64,000 bases of DNA from Molossus alvarezi (taxonomy: Eukaryota; Chordata; Mammalia; Chiroptera; Molossidae). The notes under the pieces were generated by a model. The model had not been told where the DNA came from. It made no database searches and saw only the letters and a program-made list of their open reading frames with translations. The DNA lies in the NCBI GenBank assembly GCA_037176705.1, contig CM073890.1, positions 101,298,591-101,362,590 on the forward strand, in the 5' to 3' direction. This document shows, piece after piece, positions 9,379 to 19,950 of this stretch (position 1 is its first letter; the number at the start of each line of letters is the position of its first letter). The position numbers were made by a program, and so were the translations under genes.

Positions 9379-9428
9379 ATTAAGCATTTGAAACAGTAAT
9401 ATCATTAAGCATTTGAAACAGTAATATC
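9379..9428. repeat. Perfect 25-bp tandem duplication
   Basis: The unit attaagcatttgaaacagta plus atatc occurs twice head to tail (9379-9403 and 9404-9428) without a mismatch. It is not part of a recognised transposon, though it lies just upstream of a Ves insertion. Confidence 0.95.
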
Positions 9429-9455
9429 ACATTTAATGTTATTCTCTGTTTCTTT

Positions 9456-9672
9456 TTTTGTTTTTATTTTTCTTCTTCATTAATTTTAGAGAGAGGAAGG
9501 GAGGAGAGAGAGATAGAAACATCGATGAGAGAGAATATTGATTGGCTGCCTCCTGCATGCCCCCCACTGGGGATCGGACCCACAACCTGGGCATGTGCCC
9601 TGACCGGGAATTGAACTGGTGACCTCTTGGTGCATGGGTTGATGCTCAACCACTGAGCAACACCAGCTGGAC
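9456..9672 (-). mobile_element. Ves SINE, short type (ending in …AAATTAATGAAG tail)
   Basis: The head is marked on plus by 'gaactggtgacctcttggtg' and 'caaccactgagcaacaccag'. The body is 'ggctgcctcctgcatgcccc' with a GA tract. TSD tattctctgtttcttt (9440-9455) matches 9673-9688 with one mismatch. Confidence 0.9.
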
Positions 9673-9742
9673 TATTCTTTGTTTCTTTATGATCTTTTAT
9701 TTTTTTAAGTGCTATGGTAGTGTACATTTATTTAAATTAAAA

Positions 9743-9762
9743 CTGTGTGTGTGTGTGTGTGT
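9743..9762 (+). repeat. (GT)n microsatellite
   Basis: About ten uninterrupted GT units. Confidence 0.95.
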
Positions 9763-11000
9763 TTTAGAAGATTTAATAGCAGCCTATATAAAATTATTAA
9801 AATTAGACATATCCTAGGTAAAAATTATATTGTTTAAATTGTGCCAAAAAGCATTTTGTCATTTCTTTTCTTGGGTAACCAGATTATCTGCGATTTTGCT
9901 TCTATACAGACATATGACTGAAATCATCAGCCTTACTTTTGCCAAAATAATTAGACATTAAATAGAAAACTAATGAACTGGTGAGGATTATGTAAAAGAA
10001 GCAACTAAGTGACTACCCAGCCTTTCTAGATCTCATTCAAGAGTTTGAATGGCTTCCAGACAGGGTACCAGTTTTAAGGGTTCAAGTCATAATCTTGCCC
10101 ACAACAGACCATCTAAACCTACTCTTCTGTGATTTCTCATATTAATCAGGGTCTTCTAAGTCATGCTTGCGTGGTAGCTCTATTACTAATAATTCCAATA
10201 AATTGACAATCACACTTTAAAGCATTAAATGAGACATCTAAAAATACACTGAATTCTGCCAGATAAGTTAAAATAAATTCTTATTGTGTGATATGTTGTG
10301 CATATTAATGAAAAATTCTTCATTATAATGACAATATTGCAATAGTCAGGAGATTACTTTATAAATTGCATTTTTAACAAATGAGTGGCCCACTAAATAA
10401 ATAATTTTGATTACTTCATCAAATTATTTTTCTGTATTGTTTCTCTGCCACCAACAGATAATTTGCAATATATCCTCACTATCCTCCTTCCACTTAAAAC
10501 TTTCAGACTCTGAGGATTTCTGATAACTCTGTAATAACCTTGAGAGAAAAGCTCAAATGGTCTTTTACGTCTTAGGATCCTGAAGATGTATCACCTTTTT
10601 AATAGGATCTCTTGGTAGTTTTGCATAATTCATGGCTCACATAAGACTTTAACAGGGAAAAATGCATAGTTTATATGATGTTTTGCTGGCATTCTGCATA
10701 TTGATTGTCTATTATATTTTATGTCTTGATTGCAAAAATTTTTTTTGAAATAATTCACGTTGAAGTGGTAGGACTATGATACTAAGAGTGAGTCTGAAAT
10801 CTATATCTGGAGGTATTTCACATGTGCATACTCTAATCCTTTTTCATTTTAGATCCTGAAATGGAGGCATTTCTTGATGTCATATAATTATAAGATATTA
10901 AGGAAGTCCCTTTTTCAACAGAGCTTCATGATCTTTGTCAGTAATACTAGAAAACCGATGCTTTCATTAAATCTTACTCCAGACCCTCTCTGAAATATAC
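9763..11000. other. Unique AT-rich DNA, no gene seen
   Basis: No recognisable repeat, exon or RNA gene in 1.2 kb. Confidence 0.5.
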
Positions 11001-11013
11001 ACATCATATTTTT

Positions 11014-11667
11014 TTATTATTTAATTAATTTATTTATTTTTGTTACAGATGTTTCTCCTTTTTCCCCCACTGCTACTCCCTCCCCCTCCCTCCCTGCCCT
11101 GTCCCCAGCTTTGTTGTCCATGTCTATTGTTCATGCATACATGCATATAAGTTCTGTGGTTTTTCTCTCCCACACCACCCCCTCTTCTGGGGATTGTCAG
11201 TCTGTACCCGACTTCCACGTCTCTGGGACTACCCCATTCCTCAGACTGCTATGTTCATTATATTCCACAAATAACTGAGATCATATGATACTTGTCTTTC
11301 TCTGTTTGGCTTGTTTCACTTAGGATGATACTTTCCAGGTCCCTCCATGTCGTCTCAAAGGATGAGAGATCTTTCTTTCTTACAGATGCATAGTACTCCA
11401 TTGTGTATATGTACCACTGCTTTTTTATCCATTCCTCTATTGATGGACACTTGGGTTGTTCCCAGATCTTAGCTATTGTAAATAGTGCTGCTATGAACAT
11501 GGGAGTACATATATTCTTTCTGATTGGTGTTTCAGGCTTCTTAGGGTATATTCCTAGAAGTGGGATCACTGGGTCAAATGGCAGTTCAATTTTTAATTTT
11601 TTGAGGTAACACCATATTGTTTTCCACAGTGGCTGCACCAGTCTGCATTCCCACCAGCAGTGTATAA
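11014..11667 (-). mobile_element. 5'-truncated L1 with ORF2 C-terminus
   Basis: Carries the last 130 or so codons of ORF2 in one open frame (minus strand, stop at 11258), starting inside the Cys-domain (HCWWEC) and ending HMISVICGI. A 3'UTR with a G-rich tract (C-rich at 11064-11109 on plus) and an AT-rich tail follow. A 13-bp TSD (acatcatattttt) is at 11001-11013 and 11668-11680. By eye, about 17 residues differ from the L1 at 50.4 kb over the shared 132, so it derives from a related but distinct subfamily. It lacks endonuclease and reverse transcriptase domains and cannot move by itself. Confidence 0.9.
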
Positions 11668-11689
11668 ACATCATATTTTTAAAGAAATG

Positions 11690-12275
11690 AATTTATTTTA
11701 ATTGGATTTACTGAGATGACAATGGTTCACAAAACCACACAGGTTTCAAGTGTACAACTCAATAAAACATCATCTGTACACTGCGTCATAGACCCATTGT
11801 CCCAATTCAAGTCTCTTTCTGTACCCATTTCCACTCCCTTTGCTCACCTCCACCCACCACCCACCCCCCTTTCCCTCTGGCTGTAATTACACTGTTGTCT
11901 GTGTCTATTCATGTGGGTTTTTGCTTAATCCTTTCACCTTCTTTTATCCATGCCCCAGTCTGCCTCCCCTCTGACAGCTGTCAGTCTATTCCATGAATCT
12001 TTGCCTCTGTTTCTATTTTGTTTGTTTGGTTCATTCGATTACACATATGAGTAAGATCATATGGTACTTGTCTTTCTCCAACTGGCTTATTTCACTTAGC
12101 ATAATAATCTCCAGGCCCCTCCATATTGTTGCAAAAGGTAAAATTTCCTTTTTTTTTTTTAATGGCTGAGTAGTATTTCATTGTGTAAATGTACCACAGT
12201 TTTTTTATCCACTCATCTAATGACGGGTACTGGGGCTGTTTCCAGATCTTGGCTGCTGTAAATAATGCTGACAAA
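11690..12275 (-). mobile_element. Older 5'-truncated L1 fragment
   Basis: Minus-strand L1 3' end. The ORF2 tail is visible as a 60-codon open piece (12274-12092) containing [28 protein letters not shown] and then a divergent end. The long 3'UTR includes the 'gacagctgtcagtctattcc' and C-rich segments. It lies immediately next to the younger truncated L1 in the same orientation. Confidence 0.8.
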
Positions 12276-12278
12276 ACT

Positions 12279-12316
12279 CATGCTTAGTAAACTATTAACC
12301 ATGCTTAGTAACTATT
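12279..12316. repeat. Imperfect 18-bp direct repeat, period 21
   Basis: catgcttagtaaactatt (12279-12296) recurs at 12300-12316 with one base missing. It abuts the 5' end of the older L1 fragment. Confidence 0.8.
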
Positions 12317-12578
12317 GATACCTCTCCTCAATTTTTAATTACAGTATGATATAAGTAAATAATTATGAAATAAAAGACAAATAATATTTTTATTAATAAT
12401 TTAGAACATGTCTCACTTCTCATTTTTAATTTAAGGGAAAACAAAGTAACCTAAAAATAGAAGTAAAATGATTTTTTTAATAATTGATTCTTTAAAAATA
12501 AAGGTTAAGTTTTCTACTACCTAATTTCACTAGTTCAATAAGTTAAGCTTACCAGATTGTGGTTGAAGTAACTATTTT

Positions 12579-12791
12579 AAAAAAATTTTCTTTCTTCATT
12601 GATTTTCAGAGAGAGAGGAAGTGAGAGGGAGAGAGAGAGAGAAACATTGATGAACATTGATTGGCCGCCTCCTGCATGCCCCCCACTGGGGATCAGGCCC
12701 ACAACCTAGGCATGTGTCCTGACCTTGAATCAAACCAGTGACCTCTTGGTGCATGGGTCAACACTCAACCACTAGGCCACACCAGCTGGGC
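12579..12791 (-). mobile_element. Ves SINE, short type
   Basis: Minus-strand copy with 'cctgcatgccccccactggg' body and head ending 'ccacaccagctgggc'. TSD agtaactatttt (12567-12578) versus agtaattatttt (12792-12803), one mismatch. Confidence 0.9.
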
Positions 12792-12803
12792 AGTAATTAT
12801 TTT

Positions 12804-13735
12804 TTCTTAATCGTTTTCTTAGTTTGTACTAATGAACAATGTATAGAAATGGTGTTAAACGCATAGTTGTCCATCATCATTAGCCAGTATTTTCCAGTGT
12901 GAATACATTTTCTTTTAAGTTTTCAGGAATTCAGTTTTCAGATGAATTTATCTGGAGTCAAAGAAGATAAGGAGCGGTTCAATAAAGGCTAATTAGAAAG
13001 CAATTTTTAAAAATCGGGAGCATATCGCTATGAATGTATGTAATTCAGCCTTCACTGAAATATATTTAGGCACATTTTCTAGTCCAGCCAACTGATTTGA
13101 ATTCATCCAAATGACCAGTTAACTCATGCTTTATCAACTATTCAAGTATAACAGCGTGATTGCTTCACCCTTTGAAGGTAAAGACAATTACAAACATGAA
13201 AGATCCAGGGAATCGGTGCAAATAGCAAAAAACTATCAGTGTGAATAGTTCTGGTTCATCTTTTATGCAGCTCTTTGACTTTTTCTTTGTTCAGCTGGAT
13301 GAATTGTTAGGTGGACAGAGCCTAAGAGGACATGATTATATGAATATGTTTGAGGAGTGAACAAAGGCTTAACTCCAAAGACACCCTGCCTTTCTTCCCG
13401 TTTTGGCAAATAAGGGTACGTTTTGATCTTAGGACAATTTGTAAGATAGGTACGATGGCAGTAGAAGTAACAGCCAAGCTTAACCCGCCGAGGTACAACT
13501 CCAAGCTGCATCACTTTCAGAGTAACTCTTTTAAAATGTAACATAAAAGTAAACACATTCATCAGGTTGGGAAGATTGGTTATTATATCAATAAAATAGG
13601 ATCTGTATTTCATTTGTGTGATACATTTTGTCAGGGTAGCTTTATAGATCATTGCATGGAAATTCACTGAGCTCCTGTGGGAAATGTAAAGGGAAATTTA
13701 ACCTGAAAAATCTGATAGATTTGTTTGAGATTTGT
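12804..13735. other. Unique DNA containing an unassigned 134-codon frame
   Basis: A minus-strand frame (13667-13263) encodes a basic 134-residue peptide with no motif I recognise. No promoter, Kozak-strong start or splice support was found, and no repeat family explains it. Most likely chance, but it is the longest frame in the window outside L1/HAL1 (excluding antisense shadows within them). Confidence 0.35.
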
Positions 13736-13739
13736 TTTA

Positions 13740-13935
13740 AAGCAGTTGTTCTTCCCCAGTGGTGATGTTTCCCTCCAGGGAACATTTTGCCATGTCTGGA
13801 AATACTTTTGGTTTTCGCAGCTGGGAAGGTGTTACTGGCATTTAGTGGGTAGCAGCCAGGGGTGCTAATCAGCATCCTACAGAGCACAAAACAGTCTTCC
13901 CATAGTTATTCAGCCCAAGAGATTGAGAAGCTCTA
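13740..13935 (+). mobile_element. MER20 (hAT-Charlie nonautonomous DNA transposon)
   Basis: Shows the family order: 'gggaacattttgccatgtct', 'ggaaatacttttggttttcg', 'ggtgttactggcatttagtg', 'ggtagcagccaggggtgcta', 'gcatcctacagagcac', then 'gagattgagaagctct'. Near full length, diverged. MER20 is a placental-era transposon. Confidence 0.8.
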
Positions 13936-14215
13936 TTTATAGGAATTAAAAATGGAGATGTGGCCTTAATACACTGCTGTCATTGTCTTAAAATTCATGA
14001 TTTTGAACAGGAGACTCTGCATTTTCCCTTTCTACCAGGCCCTGCACATTTATGTAGCTAGTCTAAGGTACATCATTGGGAAACATGAACCAGTGAGGGG
14101 CTGGTTTTGTTCTAACAGACAGACACCGGTAGAGAAGCCTCCAGAAGCAGAGGTCTGCAGAGACGGGCTTCTGTAGTTTGTGCAACAGTCATCCCATTAA
14201 AACATTCAGGGTTCT

Positions 14216-14363
14216 TGCTCTGGCCAGTGTGGCTCAGTGCTCTCTCACCCAAGGGTCTCTGGTTCAATTCCTGGTCACGGGTACTCACCTGTACCTGGAT
14301 TGCATGTTTGATCCCTGGAGTGTATATCCAATCAATGTGTCTCACATTGATGTTTCTCTCTCC

Positions 14364-14410
<47 letters not shown>

Positions 14411-14484
14411 CCTCCCTCCTTTCCACTCTTTCTAAAAAATCAGTGGAAAAAAATATTCTCGGGTAAGGATTAATAACAACAAAA
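14216..14484 (+). mobile_element. Ves SINE, long-tail type, with expanded (CT)n
   Basis: Plus-strand copy starting 'gctctggccagtgtggctca', with B-box-like 'ggttcaattcc', a CT tract of about 70 bp (14354-14420) and tail 'attctcgggtaaggatt'. Flanks show a weak direct repeat around 'ggttctt' (14209-14216 and 14490-14497). It inserted between two MER20 fragments. Confidence 0.85.
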
Positions 14485-14495
14485 GATTTAAGGTT

Positions 14496-14690
14496 CTTAA
14501 CCTTGGAACTATTGACAATTTAGGTCAGAAGAGGAAGCTGTTCTGAGCATTGCAGGGTGTTTAGAAACATTCTGCCTTTTTCAGACTTTACACAATTAGC
14601 AACAGCCTTCTCTCCAAACCCCAGTTTGTGACAACTAAAAAAAAAGATCTCCAGACATTGTCCCTTTGGAACCAAAATTGCTGTCTATTG
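14496..14690 (-). mobile_element. MER20, opposite orientation
   Basis: Complement of MER20: 'aactattgacaatttaggtc', 'ctgagcattgcagggtgttt', 'gtttgtgacaactaaaa', 'tctccagacattgtcccttt', 'ggaaccaaaattgctg'. More diverged in the middle than the copy at 13740, with part of the central region lost. Confidence 0.65.
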
Positions 14691-15161
14691 TGAAGATTGT
14701 TTTTGCAATTTATTATCCAAACCAAACAAATTTGTAGAATTTAAAGAGAAGCTGTTAATACTTAGGCTGAGAAAACAGAGTTAAACAAGTACTGGGTTGG
14801 CCAATAGGAAAAATTGATCACATTACCTATAAGTCACATACAGCCAAAGATGACTGAGAAAGCCACTTGCCCTGGGACAGAGTGTCAAAATGTAGGTGAG
14901 AGAAAGGCGTAACATCCAACTGGTATTTTATGTCCATACATTCAATAAGTGAGACTATTTTAAATTTCAAAGCATTAAGTGTTTCATTATAATGAGTTGG
15001 AGAGTTAAAGAGCATAGTAGAAAATTATCTTCAGGTTCTTGGCGTTAGCTTATAGAAGCCTTTCTAGTATGATGAAATCTGAGCTTCTCACAAGAAATAC
15101 ACAGAATTCGGGTAATTCCCTAGTTTCCACACAAAGGTGACCTGCTTTCTTCATAACACAT
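14691..15161. other. Unique DNA, no gene seen
   Basis: Nothing recognisable. Confidence 0.5.
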
Positions 15162-15180
15162 CTGCCTTGAATTATTTTTA

Positions 15181-15382
15181 ATATATTATTATTATTATTA
15201 TTACTGATTTGAGAGAGAGAGCAAGGGAGAGGGAGACAGAGACATATCAACATGAGAGAGAAACATCAATCCCAACCAGGGATAGAATCTGCAACCTGGG
15301 CATGTGCCCTGACCAGGAATCAAACTGGTGACCTTTTGGTGCTTGGGATAATTCTCAACCAACTGAGTCACAACGGCTAGGG
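15181..15382 (-). mobile_element. Ves SINE, short type, perfect 19-bp TSD
   Basis: Minus-strand copy with (ATT)n-like tail at about 15181-15205. It has a GA body, an internally shortened middle, and a head ending 'ctgagtcacaacggctaggg'. The TSD ctgccttgaattattttta is exact at 15162-15180 and 15383-15401. The body is diverged although the TSD is perfect. Confidence 0.9.
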
Positions 15383-15401
15383 CTGCCTTGAATTATTTTT
15401 A

Positions 15402-18400
15402 TTGGAAGGCTAGTAGCAACTTTGGACATAGTGTATTTTTGTAATTCCTTTTACCCTACCCATTGGCAAATATATCTGTTGTTGCTTGTTCCTAAAGACT
15501 CTAATTTCTTGGGCTTAATCATTACCTTTCCCACCTCCTGTATCTTTGAGGTCCAGGTAGCACTGCCAGCAAATATATGTTGCTGGAAAATGTAACTGAT
15601 TTCCAAAATATCTAATGTAGAAAAAGTATTTAGTTTTTGATAAAGCAGATATCTACCAAGACTGAGGGCAATGGGAAATGCTATAAAAATATGATGCCAG
15701 ACATTAGTTTACATTTGTTGCATATCTTCTCTGCCTCAACAATTTAAAGCATGAAAAAAATGTATTTTCTTACTAGTGAAAATATGAAATTGAATAGTTC
15801 ATGAAACTAAATCTTGAAAATACTAGTTTTTATTTTGTTGTCCTTTAACTATACATGATAACTATCAAATGGTCTAAAAATTTAAGTTCTGTTTGATTTT
15901 ACAGTGCAACCATGATATCTTTAACGGGAAAGGCTACAGGAAATAATGTGCAGGAGTTTGAATTAATCATTGGACTCAAAAAAATTATCACATTTACAAT
16001 TAATAGCCATGAAACTCAAGTGGGCCTTTTCTATCACCCAGCAATCCTATTTTATTTGCTCAACTTCATTCATAATGATAATTTCATCACTTGCCCAAGT
16101 TCTACTTCAGCATTTCAAACTCACCTCTACCCATGCCCACTTATTCCATCTTCTCTTCTTGTTTGGTTGTGTTGCTTGTGGAAAAAATTGGCTCTTCCTC
16201 ACCCTCAAACTTTTTGTGGTACCTTTATATGGATGATACGACAATTCCTTTTCAAAAATTCATGCTTCCATTAGTTGCGTATTACCTGTCCCGCTATTTG
16301 CAGTATGTTTGGAAAAGTGGACATTGGAAGGGGCCAGGGAGACTTCAGGATTTGCAAACAAATGCCTCCCTCTCTGTTGCTGCTCTGCTGGGCTGTTGCA
16401 GTACATCTTGATCCCCCTCTGCAGCCCATGTTCTCTTTCTCTCTCCACCTCACTTGGTTAAAGATGGCTTCTTTGTCTAGCCCTCAACGACCCATGACTT
16501 CTCTGGCTACTGACTCCAAGGCACAGACAATGCCTGTCTTGTAGGGTGGATACGTTTACTGGCACATTTTGGGGTTTCCCACCTTCCGACTCCGTGGTTA
16601 TGTGATGAGCCTTCTCTCTTGCCTGGTGTTTCTACTGTGGAAGATCTGGACCCTGTTCAGAGCAGTCCTCACCTTGGGTGGGGCATTTTTCTCATGGGTT
16701 TTGAGGCATTTCTCTGAGATACACCACTGCTAAGGCCCTCTGACCCTTCTTATTCTTCATCAGTGTTTTGGCCACAACTCCTGAATGTCTCCCCACAGGG
16801 ATCTGCTACTCTGAGCTGATGTTTCATGACTTACAAGTAATTTTAAATGTAAGGATGTTTCCTGTCTTCTAGTTATGCTAAAAGCGGCTCGGTGTCTAGG
16901 GCTTCGGTTTTCTGTTTCTTAAAATTATTCAGTGTGGTTGAAAGGAGGGAAAACAGAAAGTAAAAGGGAAAAAATTGGCCTCTGTATTCACAGCACAAGT
17001 CCCGTCATTTAGTATTTTGGGGAGGAGTCAATCATAAAAATTTAATTTTTTTTTTTTTTTTACGAATTTTAAGTCAATAAATGTAAAGACTTTTTCTGAA
17101 GGATGGCATGTACATTTCAAAGAATGACAAGGGTATGATTAACAAGATGATATTTGTTTATAGCAACCAAAATTCTAGCAAGTTAAAAATGCAATAGATT
17201 TAAATGCCACTGGAGAAAGTTATTAAGCCAGAAAAATCTAAACATTTACTATACTATTTAGCTGTGGGAAGATAATATTTTTCAATATTCTCTGTCTAAT
17301 AAGCATTATGTAATTATTTTTATGTGTACTTTTATAAATGTTTCTAATTTGGTTTTAACTTAAAATGTCATTTCAATTAACTTCTCAAACATGTATTTTC
17401 AAATCAATATAGAAACACTGAGTTATATGCACTAATATTAATAAACTGTGCCAATCCTCAAAATGAATTACCAATATGAGGACGTACACAGTATGTAGGA
17501 AATAGTATATGGATTATTCTCTCACTGTATATTTTTCCTGCTCCACAGAAACATACTCTAGATAACCTGAATTATTTAGAATGATTTCATTATTAGAATT
17601 CTTATTAAACTACTGAATCTGAAAATTTATCTTCTTTTTTTTTATAAAGGAGGTTCAGATTTGCCATGCCAGGAATTATTTTGGTCCAATTTATTGCATA
17701 TTTTAAAAAATCAATTGCTTGCACATGCACTGTTTTGAGAAAACATGGAACAAGGTATGCACTTAATAAATATTACAGATTCTCAGTCTCTTACTCCACG
17801 TTTTTGGGCCAGATATATTTCAGAACTCAGATTTTCCATATTTTAGACAGATAGGTACAGATATAATATATCACTCTACATTCGGTAGGGCCTTGGCAGT
17901 ACACAGTTGTATCTCTGAAATAAAATCCATGAAACACACATACATTACTTGGAATTAAAACAGTAACAACAACACATATAAAACCCCCTAAACAACCACA
18001 CAATTATTCTGACCAGTTTTGCCATCAAAATGAGTTCAACAAATTCTTGATGCAAAGTTTTATTTGCAGAGTGGTAGAAAAAAATGTAGGCCTGAAGTGG
18101 AAGTCATTCTTGTAGGGAACTAAGTAGTTCAAAACACTTTTCACACAAGATTAGATGGCTCTTTAAACATTTTTAATGTCACTCACATGCTGTGAGAAGG
18201 TACACAGCTATAAGAGATGTGATAAAAATTTCTATAATACCATATATTAAGGCCTTTTCGAACTAGCTAGGCACTGCCTTTGACTTAAGATTAAGCTTTC
18301 GCTGTCTTCTCAAGTCTTCTAAGCAGTCAACATTTTTACTCACTGTGGGTAAGTATTACATCCCTTGGAACTAGGTTTATTTTTCCTTTTAGAAGGCTAA

Positions 18401-18668
18401 TAGAAATTTAAAAAAAATATTCCAGCATGAAGCAGTGGTAAGTGTGATGAATTCTAGAAGGATTGAGAGATTAGAAATGACTAATACATCAGTCTTTTTT
18501 CAGCACCACCCCCAGTCAGCTTCACCACCCCCCCAAAGAAAGGTTTGAGTCCAAATGAAGGAGGCACTTGGAGTGTAATTGTTCTCAAAGTTCTGTGAAG
18601 TCATATTTGTTTTCACTGAGAATTGTATAGGTTGTGTATGTGGGTGAGTGGGTTTTCACACACATATG
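15402..18668. other. 3.3 kb of unique DNA, no gene supported
   Basis: Three overlapping plus-strand frames around 15912-16411 have no recognisable domain. The interval 16260-16850 is somewhat GC-richer than its surroundings and may be an unrecognised old repeat. No tRNA or snRNA-like fold noticed. Confidence 0.45.
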
Positions 18669-18757
18669 TGAGAGAGAGAGGAAGGAAGGAAGGAAGGAGG
18701 GAGGAAGGGAGAGAGGGAGGGAGGGAGAAAGAAATAGAAAGAAAAAGATAGAGGAAG
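18669..18757 (+). repeat. Purine-only GA/GGAA microsatellite
   Basis: About 90 bp almost entirely of purines on the plus strand: (GA)n, four GGAA units, then GGGA and GAAA variants. GGAA repeats can act as ETS-factor sites in mammals; no evidence for that here beyond sequence. Confidence 0.9.
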
Positions 18758-19450
18758 ATCTTTTGTACACCACCCATGGGATTTGAGAAATATGTTGTGA
18801 AGTGATTATGATATATATTACAAAAAAATTGCATATTTTATTTCCTTAATTAATTTATTCATTAATGCATTTAATTTGCTTATTGTGTGTCAGATATGGT
18901 GCTAGGCCCACATAAATGCTGGGAAAATATGCTGACATTTTTGGAATGTCCCATGTGCCTTTTAGATCAAACTGCTATGTAGTAGCAAATAGCACCTGAA
19001 TAGTTTATCCAGAAAGAGTCAAATTTAGTTCAATTTATGGCAGAAGAAATATTCAGTACAAGACAGTTATTTGCATTTTTATATTTTCCAATGTTCTCTT
19101 AAGACATAAGTTCAAGAAAATCTATATCCATTAATATTGCAAATTCTAATTACCTATTCTTTTTTTTTTTTTTTTGCTAGAAAAAAACTAACTTTTTCTT
19201 ATGGAATCTACTTGATAGTTAGCAAGTTAGGTGTTTATACTTGGACACAGCACCTGTTAATTTTTCCAAAAAAAAAGTTATAGATAAATTTTCTTTAGTT
19301 AATGACATCCAAGTACATTTCTCTTTTACAATATTTTTATTCTGATATCTAATACACTGTGATTATATATAATGTGTGTTGTTTATTACATACATTCTGA
19401 TTTAAAAAATAAAGTTAGTTTTAAAAGCTTTTCTTAAAATTAAAATACTG
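18758..19450. other. Unique AT-rich DNA
   Basis: No gene seen. A short 'tgtgtgtcagatatggtgct' piece near 18884 looks L2/MIR-like but is too short to call. Confidence 0.45.
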
Positions 19451-19465
19451 CCCACACAATGTAAC

Positions 19466-19670
19466 TTTTTTTTTTTTTTAATATTTTTTCTTTATTGATT
19501 TTTGGAGAGAGATGGAAACATGGAGAAGAAAGATCATCGACTGGCTGCCTCCTGCATGCCCCCCACTGGGAATCGGGCCCACAACCTGGGCGTGTGCCTG
19601 GACCAGGAATCGAACCGGCGATGTCTTGATGCATGGGTCAGCATTCAATCACTAGCCACACCAGCCAGGC
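19466..19670 (-). mobile_element. Ves SINE, short type, first of a stacked pair
   Basis: Minus-strand copy with body 'ggctgcctcctgcatgcccc' and head ending 'agccacaccagccaggc'. Left flank cccacacaat (19451-19460) matches right flank cccgcacaat (19669-19678) with one mismatch. Its right flank is the insertion site of the next SINE. Confidence 0.85.
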
Positions 19671-19688
19671 CCGCACAATATTTCTTTT

Positions 19689-19935
19689 TTTTCTTTTATC
19701 CTCACCTGAGGACATTTTTTCATTTTTTTATTCAGATAGAGAGGAAGGGAAAGAGAGGAAGAGAGAGAGAAACATCGATGTGAAAGAGACCCATTGAGTG
19801 GCTGCCACCCGCATGACCCAATCAGGGCTGGGAACAAACTGCAACCGAGATACGTGCCCTTAGCGGGAACCGAACCCGGGTCTCTCAGGATGGCAGGCTG
19901 ATGCTTTAACCGCTGAGGCAAACCAGCCAGGGACA
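19689..19935 (-). mobile_element. Ves SINE, long-tail type, second of a stacked pair
   Basis: Minus-strand copy with 'cctcacctgaggacattttt' tail, GA body and head ending 'aaaccagccaggga'. A 15-bp perfect TSD cacaatatttctttt is at 19674-19688 and 19936-19950. It inserted within the duplicated flank of the previous SINE and so is younger. Confidence 0.9.
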
Positions 19936-19950
19936 CACAATATTTCTTTT

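Noticed and set aside
16260..16850. Possible exon of a host gene
   Set aside because: Slightly GC-richer, but frames are short and overlapping, with no recognisable domain or credible splice sites bounding a conserved-looking frame.
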